Source: Actinobacteria bacterium OK074 (GTDB taxonomy: Bacteria > Actinomycetota > Actinomycetes > Streptomycetales > Streptomycetaceae). From it: a stretch of DNA of 64,000 bases. The translations under genes and the position numbers were made by a program. Of this stretch, positions 17,550 to 25,261 are shown one piece after another; position 1 is the stretch's first letter, and the number at the start of each line of letters is the position of its first letter. Location of the stretch: positions 1-64,000 of the forward strand of contig LJCV01000252.1 in NCBI GenBank assembly GCA_001298575.1, read 5' to 3'. The notes below the pieces were generated by a model that had not been told where the DNA came from, made no database searches, and was given only the letters and a program-made list of their open reading frames with translations.

Positions 17550-17584
17550 GGGCCGTACGGCCCCGACCGGGAGCCGTTCGGCCC
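17550..17584. promoter_or_regulatory. Tandem 14-bp boxes (Dos/DevR-like), locus A
   Basis: GGGCCGTACGGCCC at 17550-17563 is a perfect palindrome. GAGCCGTTCGGCCC at 17571-17584 is a near-perfect second copy, with centres 21 bp apart (two helical turns). They sit upstream of the ferredoxin scrap/ATPase operon and also face the nitroreductase gene. Confidence 0.6.
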
Positions 17585-17777
17585 CTGCGGGACGACGGCG
17601 CACGCGTCGACGCTGGACGGCGAGCCCGCGAAGGCCGGGTGGGACGGGGACGCTCCCAGGCTGGAGCGGGTGTGGTCGGGCCTGTGCCACGGGTACGGCG
17701 GCGGTTCCCACCCGGCGAGGGTCCGGCGACCAGCGGCACTCGGCCCGTATACCGCCCGGCGCACAGAGGGGACAGCC

Positions 17778-17867
17778 ATGCTCACGACCAGGCAAGCCGC
17801 AGCGGAGTTCCGCCACGAGAGGCGGGTCGGCACCCGGGAGCGCGGTGGCGTTCCGAGGCGGGTGTGA
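17778..17867 (+). CDS. Possible 29-residue leader ORF
   Basis: An ATG preceded by AGAGGGGAC opens MLTTRQAAAEFRHERR and stops 3 bp before the nitroreductase ATG. The ribosome-binding site is better than that of the nitroreductase itself, so the ORF could couple translation. No homology is recognised and expression is unproven. Confidence 0.35.
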   Translation: MLTTRQAAAEFRHERRVGTRERGGVPRRV

Positions 17868-17870
17868 GAC

Positions 17871-18386
17871 ATGGGACGCGACGACTCGGCACGCCGACTG
17901 CACCGGTTCGACCGGTGGATGTACCGGGGCGGACGCCCGGGCCTCCTGGCACGCGTGATGAACCGGCAGTCGGTGCTCGCCGCTTCGGCGGGGATGACGT
18001 CGCGGCGCCTGGTCGCGATGGAGGTGCGCGGGCGCCGTACGGGCCGCCGTATCTCGCTGCCTGTGGTGGTCGCGGACTACGAGGGCGACCGCTACTTGGT
18101 GGCGATGCTCGGCCAGGACACGAACTGGGTGCGCAACGTCCGGGCGGCCGGCGGACGGGTGGTACTGCGGCACGGCCGACGTGAGGCCGTACGGCTCGAA
18201 GAGGTCGAGGTCGGCGCCCGCGCGCCCGTCCTGCGCCGCTACCTCGCCCTCGCGCCGGGAGCCCGGCCGCATCTGCCGGTGGACCGGCGGGCCCCGCTGG
18301 AGGAGTTCGCCCGGATCGCCGACCGGGTCCCTGTCTTCCGCGTCCGCCCCGACCGGCCGGAGCCGACCGGCCGGAGCAGGTCATGA
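17871..18386 (+). CDS. Deazaflavin (F420)-dependent nitroreductase-family protein (Ddn-like)
   Basis: The 171-residue protein fits the split-beta-barrel Ddn family, which uses reduced F420 to reduce quinones or nitro compounds. Diagnostic parts are VAMEVRGRRTGRRISLPVVV in the core, YLVAMLGQDTNWVRNVRAAG with the family's W-V/N signature, and AVRLEEVEV near the C-terminus. Mycobacterial Ddn/acg-type reductases are linked to redox balance in dormancy, which suits the other genes in this block. The small ORF just upstream may be co-transcribed. Confidence 0.82.
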   Translation: MGRDDSARRLHRFDRWMYRGGRPGLLARVMNRQSVLAASAGMTSRRLVAMEVRGRRTGRRISLPVVVADYEGDRYLVAMLGQDTNWVRNVRAAGGRVVLRHGRREAVRLEEVEVGARAPVLRRYLALAPGARPHLPVDRRAPLEEFARIADRVPVFRVRPDRPEPTGRSRS

Positions 18387-18422
18387 CCGGCACCCCGGCT
18401 CCGCCCACCCCGCGGCCCGGCA

Positions 18423-18656
18423 CTACTTGTTCGCGTGATGCACCGCGTAGATCATCACGAACGCGAGGATATGGATGCCGAACAGAAAGTACGCCAGGAA
18501 GTACCAGACCTGGCGTTCGTCCTTCTTCTCCTGGCCCAGCCGGCGCTGCTCCTGCGCGCGTTGCAGCGCCGCCTTCTCCTCGGCCCACGTCAACTCGGCC
18601 TCCATCGGCTCGATGTCGGCCGGCTCGGGCTTCGTTGGTTCGTCCGGTTCCTGCAT
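18423..18656 (-). CDS. Small single-span membrane protein (DUF6126-like)
   Basis: The 77-residue protein has an acidic, charged N-terminal half (MQEPDEPTKPEPAD, then a helical Glu/Arg/Gln-rich stretch). One C-terminal membrane helix follows (WYFLAYFLFGIHILAFVMIY), ending HHANK. A GGGAGG ribosome-binding site precedes the ATG. Proteins of this shape are widespread in Streptomyces and, as I recall, are grouped as DUF6126; no function is established. A weak pair of GGACC/GGGCC-type sites lies just upstream but overlaps the ribosome-binding region. Confidence 0.7.
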   Translation of the reverse strand: MQEPDEPTKPEPADIEPMEAELTWAEEKAALQRAQEQRRLGQEKKDERQVWYFLAYFLFGIHILAFVMIYAVHHANK

Positions 18657-18786
18657 CACACCTCCCGGTGGACCTTTGTCCTGGGTGCCCGGGCCCGGGG
18701 GCACGGAACGAGGAGATCGACGTCGACGTGACCGGAGCGAGTGACCGCCCAGGTGATCGCGTCGGCTTTCCACGGGGTTCACGCCC

Positions 18787-19272
18787 CTACACCGGCAGGG
18801 CGAACCGCACCAGGACGACCTTGCCGTCATGGTCGACCGCGGGTTCCGCGCTGACATCGCCGCCGTAGTCGGCAGCCACCTCTGCCACCATCCGCAGCCC
18901 CGCGCCCATCCCCTCCTCACTGAGATCCGGCAGGCGGGGCTCGGCATCCGCGACACCGACGACCAGCCGTCCGGCCGCGACCGTGACGCTCACGTCCATG
19001 ACCGGCGACCGTGCGGCATGCCGCACGACGTTCGTGACCAGCTCGCTGGTCACCAGCAGGACCGCGTCAAAGAACGCCGAGTCCGGTACGACACCGGCCC
19101 CGAACAGGAGCCCGGCCACCGCCTCCCGGGCCCGCCGCACCGCCTGGGGCCCCAGCTCCAGCGAGACGACGTGCCGCCGCCCCGCCGGGCGCACGTGCTC
19201 GATCATCGCCATGGGTCTGCCGCGCCCGCGCCGCCACGGCAGCCGGAACCCGCCGCCTCCCGTACCCGTCAC
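18787..19272 (-). CDS. GHKL ATP-binding protein, RsbW/SpoIIAB-like regulator
   Basis: The 161-residue protein contains the histidine-kinase-like ATPase fold of anti-sigma-type proteins. LLVTSELVTNVVRHA is the N-box, GVADAEPRLPD the G1 region, and EEGMGAGLRMVAEVAADYG the ATP-lid/G2 region. It has no sensor or histidine-phosphoacceptor domain, so it is a stand-alone serine kinase/anti-sigma-type regulator, common in Streptomyces. Its start overlaps the ArsR stop by ATGA. The pairing with an ArsR repressor suggests its level is controlled by that repressor; its target is not in the window. Confidence 0.82.
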   Translation of the reverse strand: MTGTGGGGFRLPWRRGRGRPMAMIEHVRPAGRRHVVSLELGPQAVRRAREAVAGLLFGAGVVPDSAFFDAVLLVTSELVTNVVRHAARSPVMDVSVTVAAGRLVVGVADAEPRLPDLSEEGMGAGLRMVAEVAADYGGDVSAEPAVDHDGKVVLVRFALPV

Positions 19273-19616
19273 CGTGCCGCCTCCGCGGCCCGCAGATCGT
19301 CCAGCAGGTCCTGGCGTCCCTCCAGCAGGACCGCCAGGATCCGCCGCGCGGCGGCGAGCAGTTCGGCCACGTCACCGCCCGTCAGCTCGTACACCACCGT
19401 CGACCCGGTACGGGTCGCGGTCACGATCCCGGAGCGGCGCAGGACCGCCAGTTGCTGCGACAGGTTGGACGGCTCGACCTCGATCGCCGCGAGCAGGTCG
19501 CGCACCGGCTTCGGCCCGTCCTGCAACAGCTCCAGCACCCGGATGCGCACCGGATGCCCCAGCATCCGGAAGAACTCGGCCTTCGCCTCGTACAGCGGAA
19601 CCGGCACCTTGATCAC
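19269..19616 (-). CDS. ArsR-family transcriptional repressor
   Basis: The 115-residue winged-helix protein has the ArsR core FFRMLGHPVRIRVLELLQDG, a recognition helix region VEPSNLSQQLAVLRRSGIV and wing TRTGSTVVYEL. The ELCVCD metal site is missing and there are no cysteines, so it does not sense metals in the classical way. It sits between a small helical protein and a GHKL ATPase, with 4-bp overlaps on both sides. The perfect-arm palindrome at 19861-19876, upstream of the operon, is the likely autoregulatory operator. Confidence 0.88.
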   Translation of the reverse strand: MIKVPVPLYEAKAEFFRMLGHPVRIRVLELLQDGPKPVRDLLAAIEVEPSNLSQQLAVLRRSGIVTATRTGSTVVYELTGGDVAELLAAARRILAVLLEGRQDLLDDLRAAEAAR

Positions 19617-19813
19617 TCCCCGCCCGCGTCGAACACGTCGTCCACCGGATCACGGCCGACCTCGACCCCGTGCCGCCTGGCCAACCGCAGGGCGTCTTCC
19701 AACTCGTCCTGGGCAACGGCCACTTGGTAGGCGTCCTCGGCCTCCAGAGCCGCCATGAGCGCAGCCCGCGCCGCACGCACCCGCTCCCGCATGGCTTCGG
19801 CGAACCCCACCAC
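19613..19813 (-). CDS. Small helical protein, first gene of the arsR operon
   Basis: The protein is 66 residues from the GTG at 19813. That start follows GGAGAGGGG at a good distance; an adjacent GTG at 19810 is equally possible. It is Ala/Arg/Glu-rich (MRERVRAARAALMAALEAED, then YQVAVAQDELEDALRLARRH) and predicted to be two amphipathic helices. Its stop overlaps the ArsR ATG. The family is not recognised. It may be a partner or sensor for the repressor. Confidence 0.65.
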   Translation of the reverse strand: MVGFAEAMRERVRAARAALMAALEAEDAYQVAVAQDELEDALRLARRHGVEVGRDPVDDVFDAGGE

Positions 19814-19860
19814 CCGGCGACCCCCTCTCCTACGGTCTGCCCAACACGGCAACTAGCGAA

Positions 19861-19876
19861 TTGAAGAACTCTTCAA
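19861..19876. promoter_or_regulatory. ArsR-type operator
   Basis: TTGAAGAACTCTTCAA has two perfect 7-bp arms around a 2-bp centre, a classic ArsR/SmtB-type 7-2-7 site. It lies 48 bp upstream of the first gene of the arsR operon. The surrounding bases are AT-rich relative to the flanks, as expected of a promoter. Confidence 0.65.
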
Positions 19877-20213
19877 GTCTAGGCGACACCGACGAGCCTG
19901 AAGACCGCGCGACGCGCAGGATCCGTTCCCCGGCACACGGGACATCGTCGGTGCCCCGGCGGGAGAAGGGCATGGCGGCGAGAGCCGGTCTCAGGAGAGC
20001 GTCGGCCGCAAGGCAGGGCCGGGAGGTGTGGTCCGGCGGGCCGGACGGCTCCATCCGGAGCGACCGGCGCCGTGGACATGGGCATGGGCATGGACATGGA
20101 CATGGGCATGGACATGGGCGTCAGCATGGACATCGGCAGCGTGAGCCGTGGCGATCTGCTCGACGCGCCGCGGATATCGGTGGGGCTTACCGGGGTTCAG
20201 CGCCGTGACGTTC
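19877..20213. other. Intergenic region with hexamer repeat and weak box pair
   Basis: No convincing gene was found here. It holds GGGCCGGGAGGTGT (20016-20029) and GGGCCGGACGGCTC (20038-20051), centres 22 bp apart and similar to the tandem boxes elsewhere. The hexanucleotide repeat follows at 20072. A short plus-strand frame through the repeat would encode alternating Met-Asp and Met-Gly, but it does not lead to a recognisable protein. Confidence 0.4.
20072..20119 (+). repeat. TGG(A/G)CA hexanucleotide tandem repeat
   Basis: Eight consecutive six-base units alternate between TGGACA and TGGGCA (last unit TGGGCG). On the plus strand they encode Met-Asp/Met-Gly dipeptides, on the minus strand Met-Ser/Met-Pro. 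Such a repeat can vary in length by slippage. Confidence 0.75.
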
Positions 20214-20768
20214 TCAGACGGGCCGGTGTCCCCAGCGCGGGCCGACGGTGGCCCACTCGCGCTCCCATTCCGTCTCGCGGCTCCGGTCCAGCCGTACCCG
20301 TATCAGCCAACGCCCGCCCGCGATCAGCGAGATGGCGCCGACGGCGGCGAGCACGCCGTAGACCGTGCCTTGGGCGGCGGCGTCGGCCGCGGTGGCCGGC
20401 CGATGGCGCAACGTGCCTCCGTCGTCCAGCCAGATCGTGGCCCGGGTCCCCGCATTGCTCCCGGCCCGCACGAGAACGGTGCCGGTGCGGGAGGATCCGT
20501 CGGCGGCCGTCCAGCGCACGACGGCGCCGACCTGGTCCGCGTAGGTGCCGTCCGCGGCGTCTTTGACCAGGACGGCGGAGGAACGGTGCCAGTCCCGGCC
20601 CTCCCGCAGGGAAGCGCTGTCCACGCTCAGCCCGACGACGGCACCGGCCACCGGAGCAGCGGTGGCCAGCAGCACGCCCGTCGCGAGAACCGCCCACGCC
20701 TCCGCGACGTCGGAGCGACGTCGCAGCGGATTGCGCCGCCAGCGCCAGAACCTGACCCTCGGACTCAT
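20214..20768 (-). CDS. Rv1733c-family membrane protein
   Basis: The 184-residue protein has two membrane helices (about residues 24-46, AWAVLATGVLLATAAPVAGA, and about 140-158, YGVLAAVGAISLIAGGRWLI) flanking an extracytoplasmic domain of about 90 residues. That domain carries VRWTAADGSSRTGTVLV and TIWLDDGG, the typical signature of the Rv1733c family. It begins MSPRVRFWRWRRNPLRRRSD, the usual basic N-terminus. Rv1733c is a hypoxia-induced Dos-regulon antigen in M. tuberculosis; its biochemical role is unknown. Paired GGGCC boxes lie about 90 bp upstream. Confidence 0.85.
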   Translation of the reverse strand: MSPRVRFWRWRRNPLRRRSDVAEAWAVLATGVLLATAAPVAGAVVGLSVDSASLREGRDWHRSSAVLVKDAADGTYADQVGAVVRWTAADGSSRTGTVLVRAGSNAGTRATIWLDDGGTLRHRPATAADAAAQGTVYGVLAAVGAISLIAGGRWLIRVRLDRSRETEWEREWATVGPRWGHRPV

Positions 20769-20859
20769 CGCCCTGTCCCCTTCGCTCCCTGTTCGCTTCC
20801 TGGCACTTTCTGGATACCTGGGTACACAGACCGTGGCACGGGGGACATGAACGCGATGT

Positions 20860-20895
20860 GGGCCGCACGGACCCACCGCACAGGACAACCGGCCC
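20860..20895. promoter_or_regulatory. Tandem 14-bp boxes, locus B (Rv1733c-family gene)
   Basis: GGGCCGCACGGACC at 20860-20873 and AGGACAACCGGCCC at 20882-20895 have centres 22 bp apart. They are about 90 bp upstream of the minus-strand Rv1733c-family ATG. The second copy has a perfect right half and a degenerate left half. Confidence 0.5.
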
Positions 20896-21033
20896 TCGTC
20901 GAACACCTGAAGGGTCCCGCTGTGGACGCTGCCGTCCTGCTCACGGCACAGCGCCCGCGCTCCGCCTGCCGACGGACCGCCCACCGGCTCACGGCGCGCT
21001 CCTGCCCCGCTCCCTTTTCCCTGTGCCGTGACA

Positions 21034-21068
21034 GGGCCGGTCGGCCCGTCGGCAGGGCCTGTTGGACA
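21034..21068. promoter_or_regulatory. Tandem 14-bp boxes, locus C (FAD oxidase gene)
   Basis: GGGCCGGTCGGCCC at 21034-21047 has perfect 6-bp arms. GGGCCTGTTGGACA at 21055-21068 follows at a centre spacing of 21 bp. They are 66 bp upstream of the FAD oxidase ATG, a position suited to activation. Confidence 0.6.
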
Positions 21069-21133
21069 GGTCCGCGGACCGCCGCCCACGGCTCACGATG
21101 GCTGCCCCAGGGACAGTCGAGGGAGGGGTCGTC

Positions 21134-22507
21134 ATGGCGGACACGGGCACGTTGCTGGCCGAGGTGGTCGGCGCGGAACACGTATGGGAGGGCGAGCGCA
21201 TCCCGGAGGGGTTCGGCCACGACGAGTCGCTGACGGCTCCCGCGCAGGCCCCGGCCCATGTCGTGCGTCCGGCGACCGCCCGTGAGGTGGCGGGGGTGAT
21301 GGGAGTCGCGGCCTCGCACCGGATCCCGGTGACCGCCCGCGGCTCCGGGACGGGGCTGTCGGGGGCCTGCGTGGCGGTGGCCGGCGGGATCGTCCTGTCG
21401 TTCGAGCGGATGAACCGGGTCCTGGAGATCGATGCCGAGAACCAGGTCGCCGTGGTCCAGCCCGGAGTCACGCTGGTCCAACTCGACCGGTGCGCCGCGG
21501 AGAAGGGGCTGTGCTACCCGGTACGTCCCGGCGAGCAGTCGGCGTCCGTGGGCGGCACCATCGGCACCAACGCGGGCGGGATGCACGCCGTCAGGCACGG
21601 GGTCACCCGGCACCACGTGCTCGGCGTGGAGGCGGTGCTGGCGTCGGGCGAGATCGTGCGCAGCGGCGGCAAGTACGTGAAGACCAGCGCCGGATACGAC
21701 CTCGCGCAGCTCATCGTCGGCTCCGAGGGCACCCTGGCCCTGGTCACCGAGGCGGTCCTTGGACTGCGGCCCCGCGCCGGGCACCGGGCGACCGTGCTGG
21801 CCCCCTTCGAGGACCCGGAGGAGATCGCCCGGGCCGTGCCGCGTCTGCTCAGCGGCGGGGTGGACCCGTTGGCTCTGGAGTACGTGGACATGCTCACGAT
21901 GGCGGCGCTGACCGCCGACCACGAATTCGGGCTCGGCATCCCGGAAAAGGTGCGCGGGAGTGCGCTCGGTTACCTGGTCGTCGTCCTGGAGGAACCGACC
22001 ACCGAGCGGCTCGACGCCCAGGTGGAGGCGGCCGGGGAGCGGCTGCTCGGCCTGGGGGCGGCCGATGTGTATGTGCTGCCGACAGGAGCCGCGCGGCATC
22101 TGATCGAGGTCCGGGAGCACGCGTTCTGGACGGCGAAGGCGGCCGGTGCCGACGACGTGGTCGACATCGTGGCGCCCCGCGCCGCCCTGCCGGCGCTGCT
22201 GGCCGAGGCCGACGTCATCGCCCGGGACACCGCGTCGATCGTCACCGGCTGTGGCCACGCGGGCGACGGCAATGTCCATCTGGCGGTCTTCCAACCGGAC
22301 CCCGCCGTACGGGACGTGGTGCTGCGCAGGCTGTTCCGGACCGGTCTGGCCCTCGGCGGCGCGATCTCGGGAGAGCACGGCGTCGGCAGGGCGAAGAAGT
22401 CGTACTTCCTGGAGCTGGAGGATCCGGCCAAGGTCGCGTTGATGCGCCGGATCAAGCATGCCTTCGACCCCGACGGGATCCTCAACCCCGGTGTCCTTTT
22501 CGACTGA
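21134..22507 (+). CDS. FAD-binding oxidase, GlcD/D-lactate dehydrogenase type
   Basis: The 457-residue VAO-family flavoenzyme would oxidise a 2-hydroxyacid such as glycolate or D-lactate. The PCMH-type FAD domain contains VTARGSGTGLSGACVAVAGG, then RPGEQSASVGGTIGTNAGGM and VGSEGTLALVTEAVL. The C-terminal cap carries TGCGHAGDGNVHLAVF, ISGEHGVGRAKK and KHAFDPDGILNPGVLF, all standard for GlcD-type enzymes. A GGGAGGGG ribosome-binding site precedes the ATG. Tandem boxes upstream and a decayed ThDP-enzyme gene 38 bp downstream suggest an operon that once handled oxalyl/glyoxylate-type or 2-oxoacid metabolism; this is inference. Confidence 0.92.
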   Translation: MADTGTLLAEVVGAEHVWEGERIPEGFGHDESLTAPAQAPAHVVRPATAREVAGVMGVAASHRIPVTARGSGTGLSGACVAVAGGIVLSFERMNRVLEIDAENQVAVVQPGVTLVQLDRCAAEKGLCYPVRPGEQSASVGGTIGTNAGGMHAVRHGVTRHHVLGVEAVLASGEIVRSGGKYVKTSAGYDLAQLIVGSEGTLALVTEAVLGLRPRAGHRATVLAPFEDPEEIARAVPRLLSGGVDPLALEYVDMLTMAALTADHEFGLGIPEKVRGSALGYLVVVLEEPTTERLDAQVEAAGERLLGLGAADVYVLPTGAARHLIEVREHAFWTAKAAGADDVVDIVAPRAALPALLAEADVIARDTASIVTGCGHAGDGNVHLAVFQPDPAVRDVVLRRLFRTGLALGGAISGEHGVGRAKKSYFLELEDPAKVALMRRIKHAFDPDGILNPGVLFD

Positions 22508-22545
22508 GACCCGACGACTCGCAGCCCGCGGAGGGCAGAACCGCC

Positions 22546-22870
22546 GTGAACGGTGCCCGTGCTGTCGCCCGCGCCCTCCAGGACGCCGGTGCCGGGGTGT
22601 GCTCCGCCGGCCCCGGCACGTCCGGGATCCCTTTCGTCGCCGCCCTGGACGAGGTGCCCACACCACGGGCCGTGCCCTGCCTCTTCGAGGGTGTGGCCAC
22701 CGGGGGCCGCCGACGGCTGCCACGGCCAGGGCCGGACGACCGGGCGGCCGCGGTCACTCTGCCGCGCCTCGGCCTCAGCCCCGGCAACGGCCCGGCCGAC
22801 CCGCACAGCGCCCGCCGCGCCGCCACGCCATGGGGCGACCCGGCCCGTGACCACGCGATCTGCCACGTCC
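22546..22870 (+). pseudogene. Thiamine-diphosphate enzyme, N-terminal fragment
   Basis: A GTG with a GGAGGG site opens VNGARAVARALQDAGAGV, then PGTSGIPFVAALDEVP and CLFEGVATG. This is the start of the ThDP-binding (acetolactate synthase/benzoylformate decarboxylase-type) fold. A frameshift follows GVATG, where GAADG continues in another frame. The first frame then resumes with GLSPGNGPADPHSARRA. The sequence stops matching near 22870, so only about 110 of roughly 530 residues remain. The start site and spacing show it was once co-transcribed with the FAD oxidase. Confidence 0.75.
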
Positions 22871-22989
22871 GCAGATGTGCAGATGTACGGGAGTCACGGC
22901 CCGAGCCGCATGGCCACCACCCGCCGGGCACCGATCGGCGGGGCCGGTGGGCCGCACGACGACGCACCGTCGACCAGCGCGGTCCGGTG

Positions 22990-23120
22990 ACGGTCGCGGC
23001 GGCCACGGCCGTCGGCCGGTAGGTGTTCTGGCGGTCGATCATGATCAGTACGGAGTCCCCGAGCGCCGTCGCCTGATCGCCCAGGCCGAGCAGGCTGCGC
23101 AGAGCCGCTGATACGGGCAT
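22990..23120 (-). pseudogene. Isochorismatase-family hydrolase, N-terminal fragment
   Basis: The ATG at 23120 opens MPVSAALRSLLGLGDQ, followed by SVLIMIDRQNTYR. The latter is the isochorismatase (cysteine hydrolase) first strand with its catalytic Asp. Similarity ends after about 40 residues; such enzymes are about 190 residues long. It converges on the truncated ThDP-enzyme gene, so a deletion has probably joined the two. Confidence 0.6.
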
Positions 23121-23357
23121 GGTTCTCGGCTCCTTCCCGTCCGATACGACGATGCTGCAACCGCGCGGCAAGCGCGCAGTCAGGGGGCGGCTTCGGTGGC
23201 CCTGCCCCGCGGCCGAGGGCATGAAGGGCTGTCCGGCCGACTCACCCGCCTTCCGGGGGCGGGACAGCCATCGCTTCGGGAGCACGGCGGGCGGCTCACG
23301 ATTCGGGCGGTGTGCGTGCGGGACGCCCGCGCACCGCCCCGACCGGCCCACCGCCGC

Positions 23358-23392
23358 GGGACCTTCGGCCTGCGGCACGGGCCTGTCGGCCG
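23358..23392. promoter_or_regulatory. Tandem 14-bp boxes, locus D
   Basis: GGGACCTTCGGCCT (23358-23371) and GGGCCTGTCGGCCG (23379-23392) have centres exactly 21 bp apart. They lie about 85 bp upstream of an ATG at 23476 that follows GAGGGGGAC. That start leads out of frame into a truncated MMPL gene. Confidence 0.55.
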
Positions 23393-23499
23393 CCGAAGGG
23401 TGGGGCGAGGAGGCCGCGTCGCGCGCGTAACGCCGGGTGTGCCGCGTGGCGGGGATCTCGTAGAGGGGGACTTCGATGACGGGCAGGGAACATCTCGCC

Positions 23500-23910
23500 G
23501 CACGGCTGGGGCGCCGCCCTGGTCGGCACGCACGGCGTCGGGGCCATCGAGTCGTGGCCGCCGCTGTTCGCGTTCGTCATCCTCTTCGGGCTGTCGATGG
23601 ACTACCACGTGTTCGTGGTGTCCCGGATCCACGAGGCGCACGACGCCGGTGCGCCCACCCAGGAAGCCGTGGCACGCGGGATCCGCAGCACGGCGGGCGT
23701 GGTGACCAGCGCGGCGATCATCATGGGCGCCGTCTTCGGAGTGCTCGCCACCCTGTCGATGCAGGACTTCAAGCAGATGGGCATCGGGCTCGGCGTGGCC
23801 ATCCTGCTCGACGCGACCGTCGTGCGGGGCGTGCTGCTGCCGTCCGTACTGTCACTGCTCGGCGAGCGCACCTGGTACCTGCCCCGCCGGCTGTCCCTTC
23901 CTTCCTGGCA
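23500..23910 (+). pseudogene. MMPL/RND transporter, C-terminal fragment
   Basis: The stretch encodes FAFVILFGLSMDYHVFVVSR, then TAGVVTSAAIIMGAVFGVLA, LGVAILLDATVVRGVLLPS and LLGERTWYLPR. This is the last group of membrane helices of MMPL proteins, including the DY motif in helix 10. About 600 upstream residues are missing, and the nearest good start (23476) is in a different frame. Beyond 23910 the frame stays open to about 24247 but the sequence is low-complexity Pro/Arg. Confidence 0.75.
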
Positions 23911-24181
23911 CACCGAATCCTTCCTGGCACACCGAACCGGCGCCCGCCGACATCCCACCGCCGACCGGGCCCCGGAGCCCGAAAACGGACGAGGTCCAAG
24001 AACCGGTCCGCCCCGAGACAGGCAGGAACTCCGGCCACGACCCCGACCCCGACGCTGCGACCGGTCGGCGCCGGAAACGAGATCACCGCCGCTGACCGGC
24101 CCCACACACATGCCGCCGAGGACCCGCGTCGGAGCGACGTCGACGTCGAGCCGTTCCTGGTCGCTCCGGCCGCCGGGCAAG

Positions 24182-24216
24182 GGCCCCTTGGGACCCGAGT
24201 GCGAGCCGGTCGGCTC
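24182..24216. promoter_or_regulatory. Tandem 14-bp boxes, locus E (small membrane gene)
   Basis: GGCCCCTTGGGACC (24182-24195) and GAGCCGGTCGGCTC (24203-24216, perfect arms) have centres 21 bp apart. They sit about 70 bp upstream of the small membrane protein gene. Confidence 0.55.
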
Positions 24217-24288
24217 ATGTGCCCTGCCTCGTAACGGAGTTGGCTGACCGTGATGAAGAGTGACGCCGATCCGAGGGGAGCGAGGACC

Positions 24289-24486
24289 ATGGGTACGAGT
24301 CTGACGCCCGAGTTCTGGCAGTTGTTCGCCCTCCTGCTGGTCGCGGCCATGGGCGTGACGTTCGTCCTCACCGCGGCGCTCGACGCACTGGCCGTCCGGC
24401 TGCTGCGCCGTCACGTACGGAGGCCGCCCGTGTGGGATCCGCCCCGGCCGACGGCCACCGACCACCGCGCGTCCGTCCACCGCTGA
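24289..24486 (+). CDS. Small membrane protein, unknown function
   Basis: The 65-residue protein starts MGTSLTPEFWQLFALLL and has one long hydrophobic stretch of about 35 residues, one or two helices (LLVAAMGVTFVLTAALDALA). A basic tail (RLLRRHVRRPPVW) follows. The ATG at 24289 was preferred because GGGGAGCGAGG precedes it; an upstream ATG at 24253 would add 12 charged residues. The family is not recognised. Because of the boxes at 24182-24216 it is probably induced with the other genes of this island. Confidence 0.65.
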   Translation: MGTSLTPEFWQLFALLLVAAMGVTFVLTAALDALAVRLLRRHVRRPPVWDPPRPTATDHRASVHR

Positions 24487-25200
24487 GGAGGAGCCGCGGA
24501 GGCGGAGCCACGGAGGAGCAATCTCCGGGTTCACCGTCGTCGAAACGGACGGCACGGGCCCGGGACTCCGGCGATGACCGCCCGCGGCCAGGCGCCCACG
24601 ACCGCGCCCAGGACGACCGCCGGATCGTTGATCGCCCACCGAGCAGGACAATCCGCCTACCGCGGGGAACGCGCACTACCCCTGGGAGCGTCACCGGCGT
24701 AGGGTCCCCTCACGGTGCCCCTGCCCCCGGCCTCGATTCTGTGCAAGCGTGGCTGCGGAGGCGCTGGACCGGCCCCTCCCTCCCGCGCTCTCGACTCACG
24801 CGGCGCCAAGGGGCGCGGGGAGGCCACCGATGGGACAGGTCTCCGCTTCACCCGAGACCGCACCGCGAGAGATCCCTGGCACCGCTGCTCCCGGCAGCCG
24901 CTGCCGGCCTGAGCCGTGGGGGTCGCGTCCCGGAGTGTCATTTCCGTCCTGCCTGTACCGTCCGGCGGCTCACCGGCTCCCCGGACACCTGAGTTCCTCC
25001 CTGAAGCCTTCCCTGTCCGTCATCCTCCCGCGTGGCGGGCGGGGAATCCGGTGTCCGGCCGGCGGCGGGGAGGGGGACGCCGGCCGGACACACCCCACTG
25101 GGAGGAGCCGGACACCTCCCGTCCCTCCCGGCGGAAAGAACCGCGGGCGGATTCCTTGCCGCGGCCATCTGCTGCTAGCGCATTCGTTCGCACGCCGACA
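24487..25200. other. Gene-free stretch before the sensor kinase
   Basis: Several open frames exist on both strands, but none has a recognisable domain, ribosome-binding site and codon pattern together. I see nothing supportable here. The length suggests deleted or decayed genes. Confidence 0.5.
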
Positions 25201-25235
25201 GGGCCGTCCGGGCAGGCCGGAGGGATCCTGGAGAC
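25201..25235. promoter_or_regulatory. Weaker tandem boxes before the sensor kinase
   Basis: GGGCCGTCCGGGCA (25201-25214) and GGGATCCTGGAGAC (25222-25235) have centres 21 bp apart. They end only 26 bp before the GTG start, closer than expected for an activated promoter. The second copy is degenerate. Confidence 0.35.
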
Positions 25236-25261
25236 AGGCCACGTCTCCGAAGGGAGCCGGT

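Noticed and set aside
18669..18704. TGGACCTTTGTCCT and GGGCCCGGGGGCAC, spaced 22 bp, as another regulon pair
   Set aside because: They overlap the ribosome-binding region of the small membrane gene, where an activator site would not fit, and the second copy is poor.
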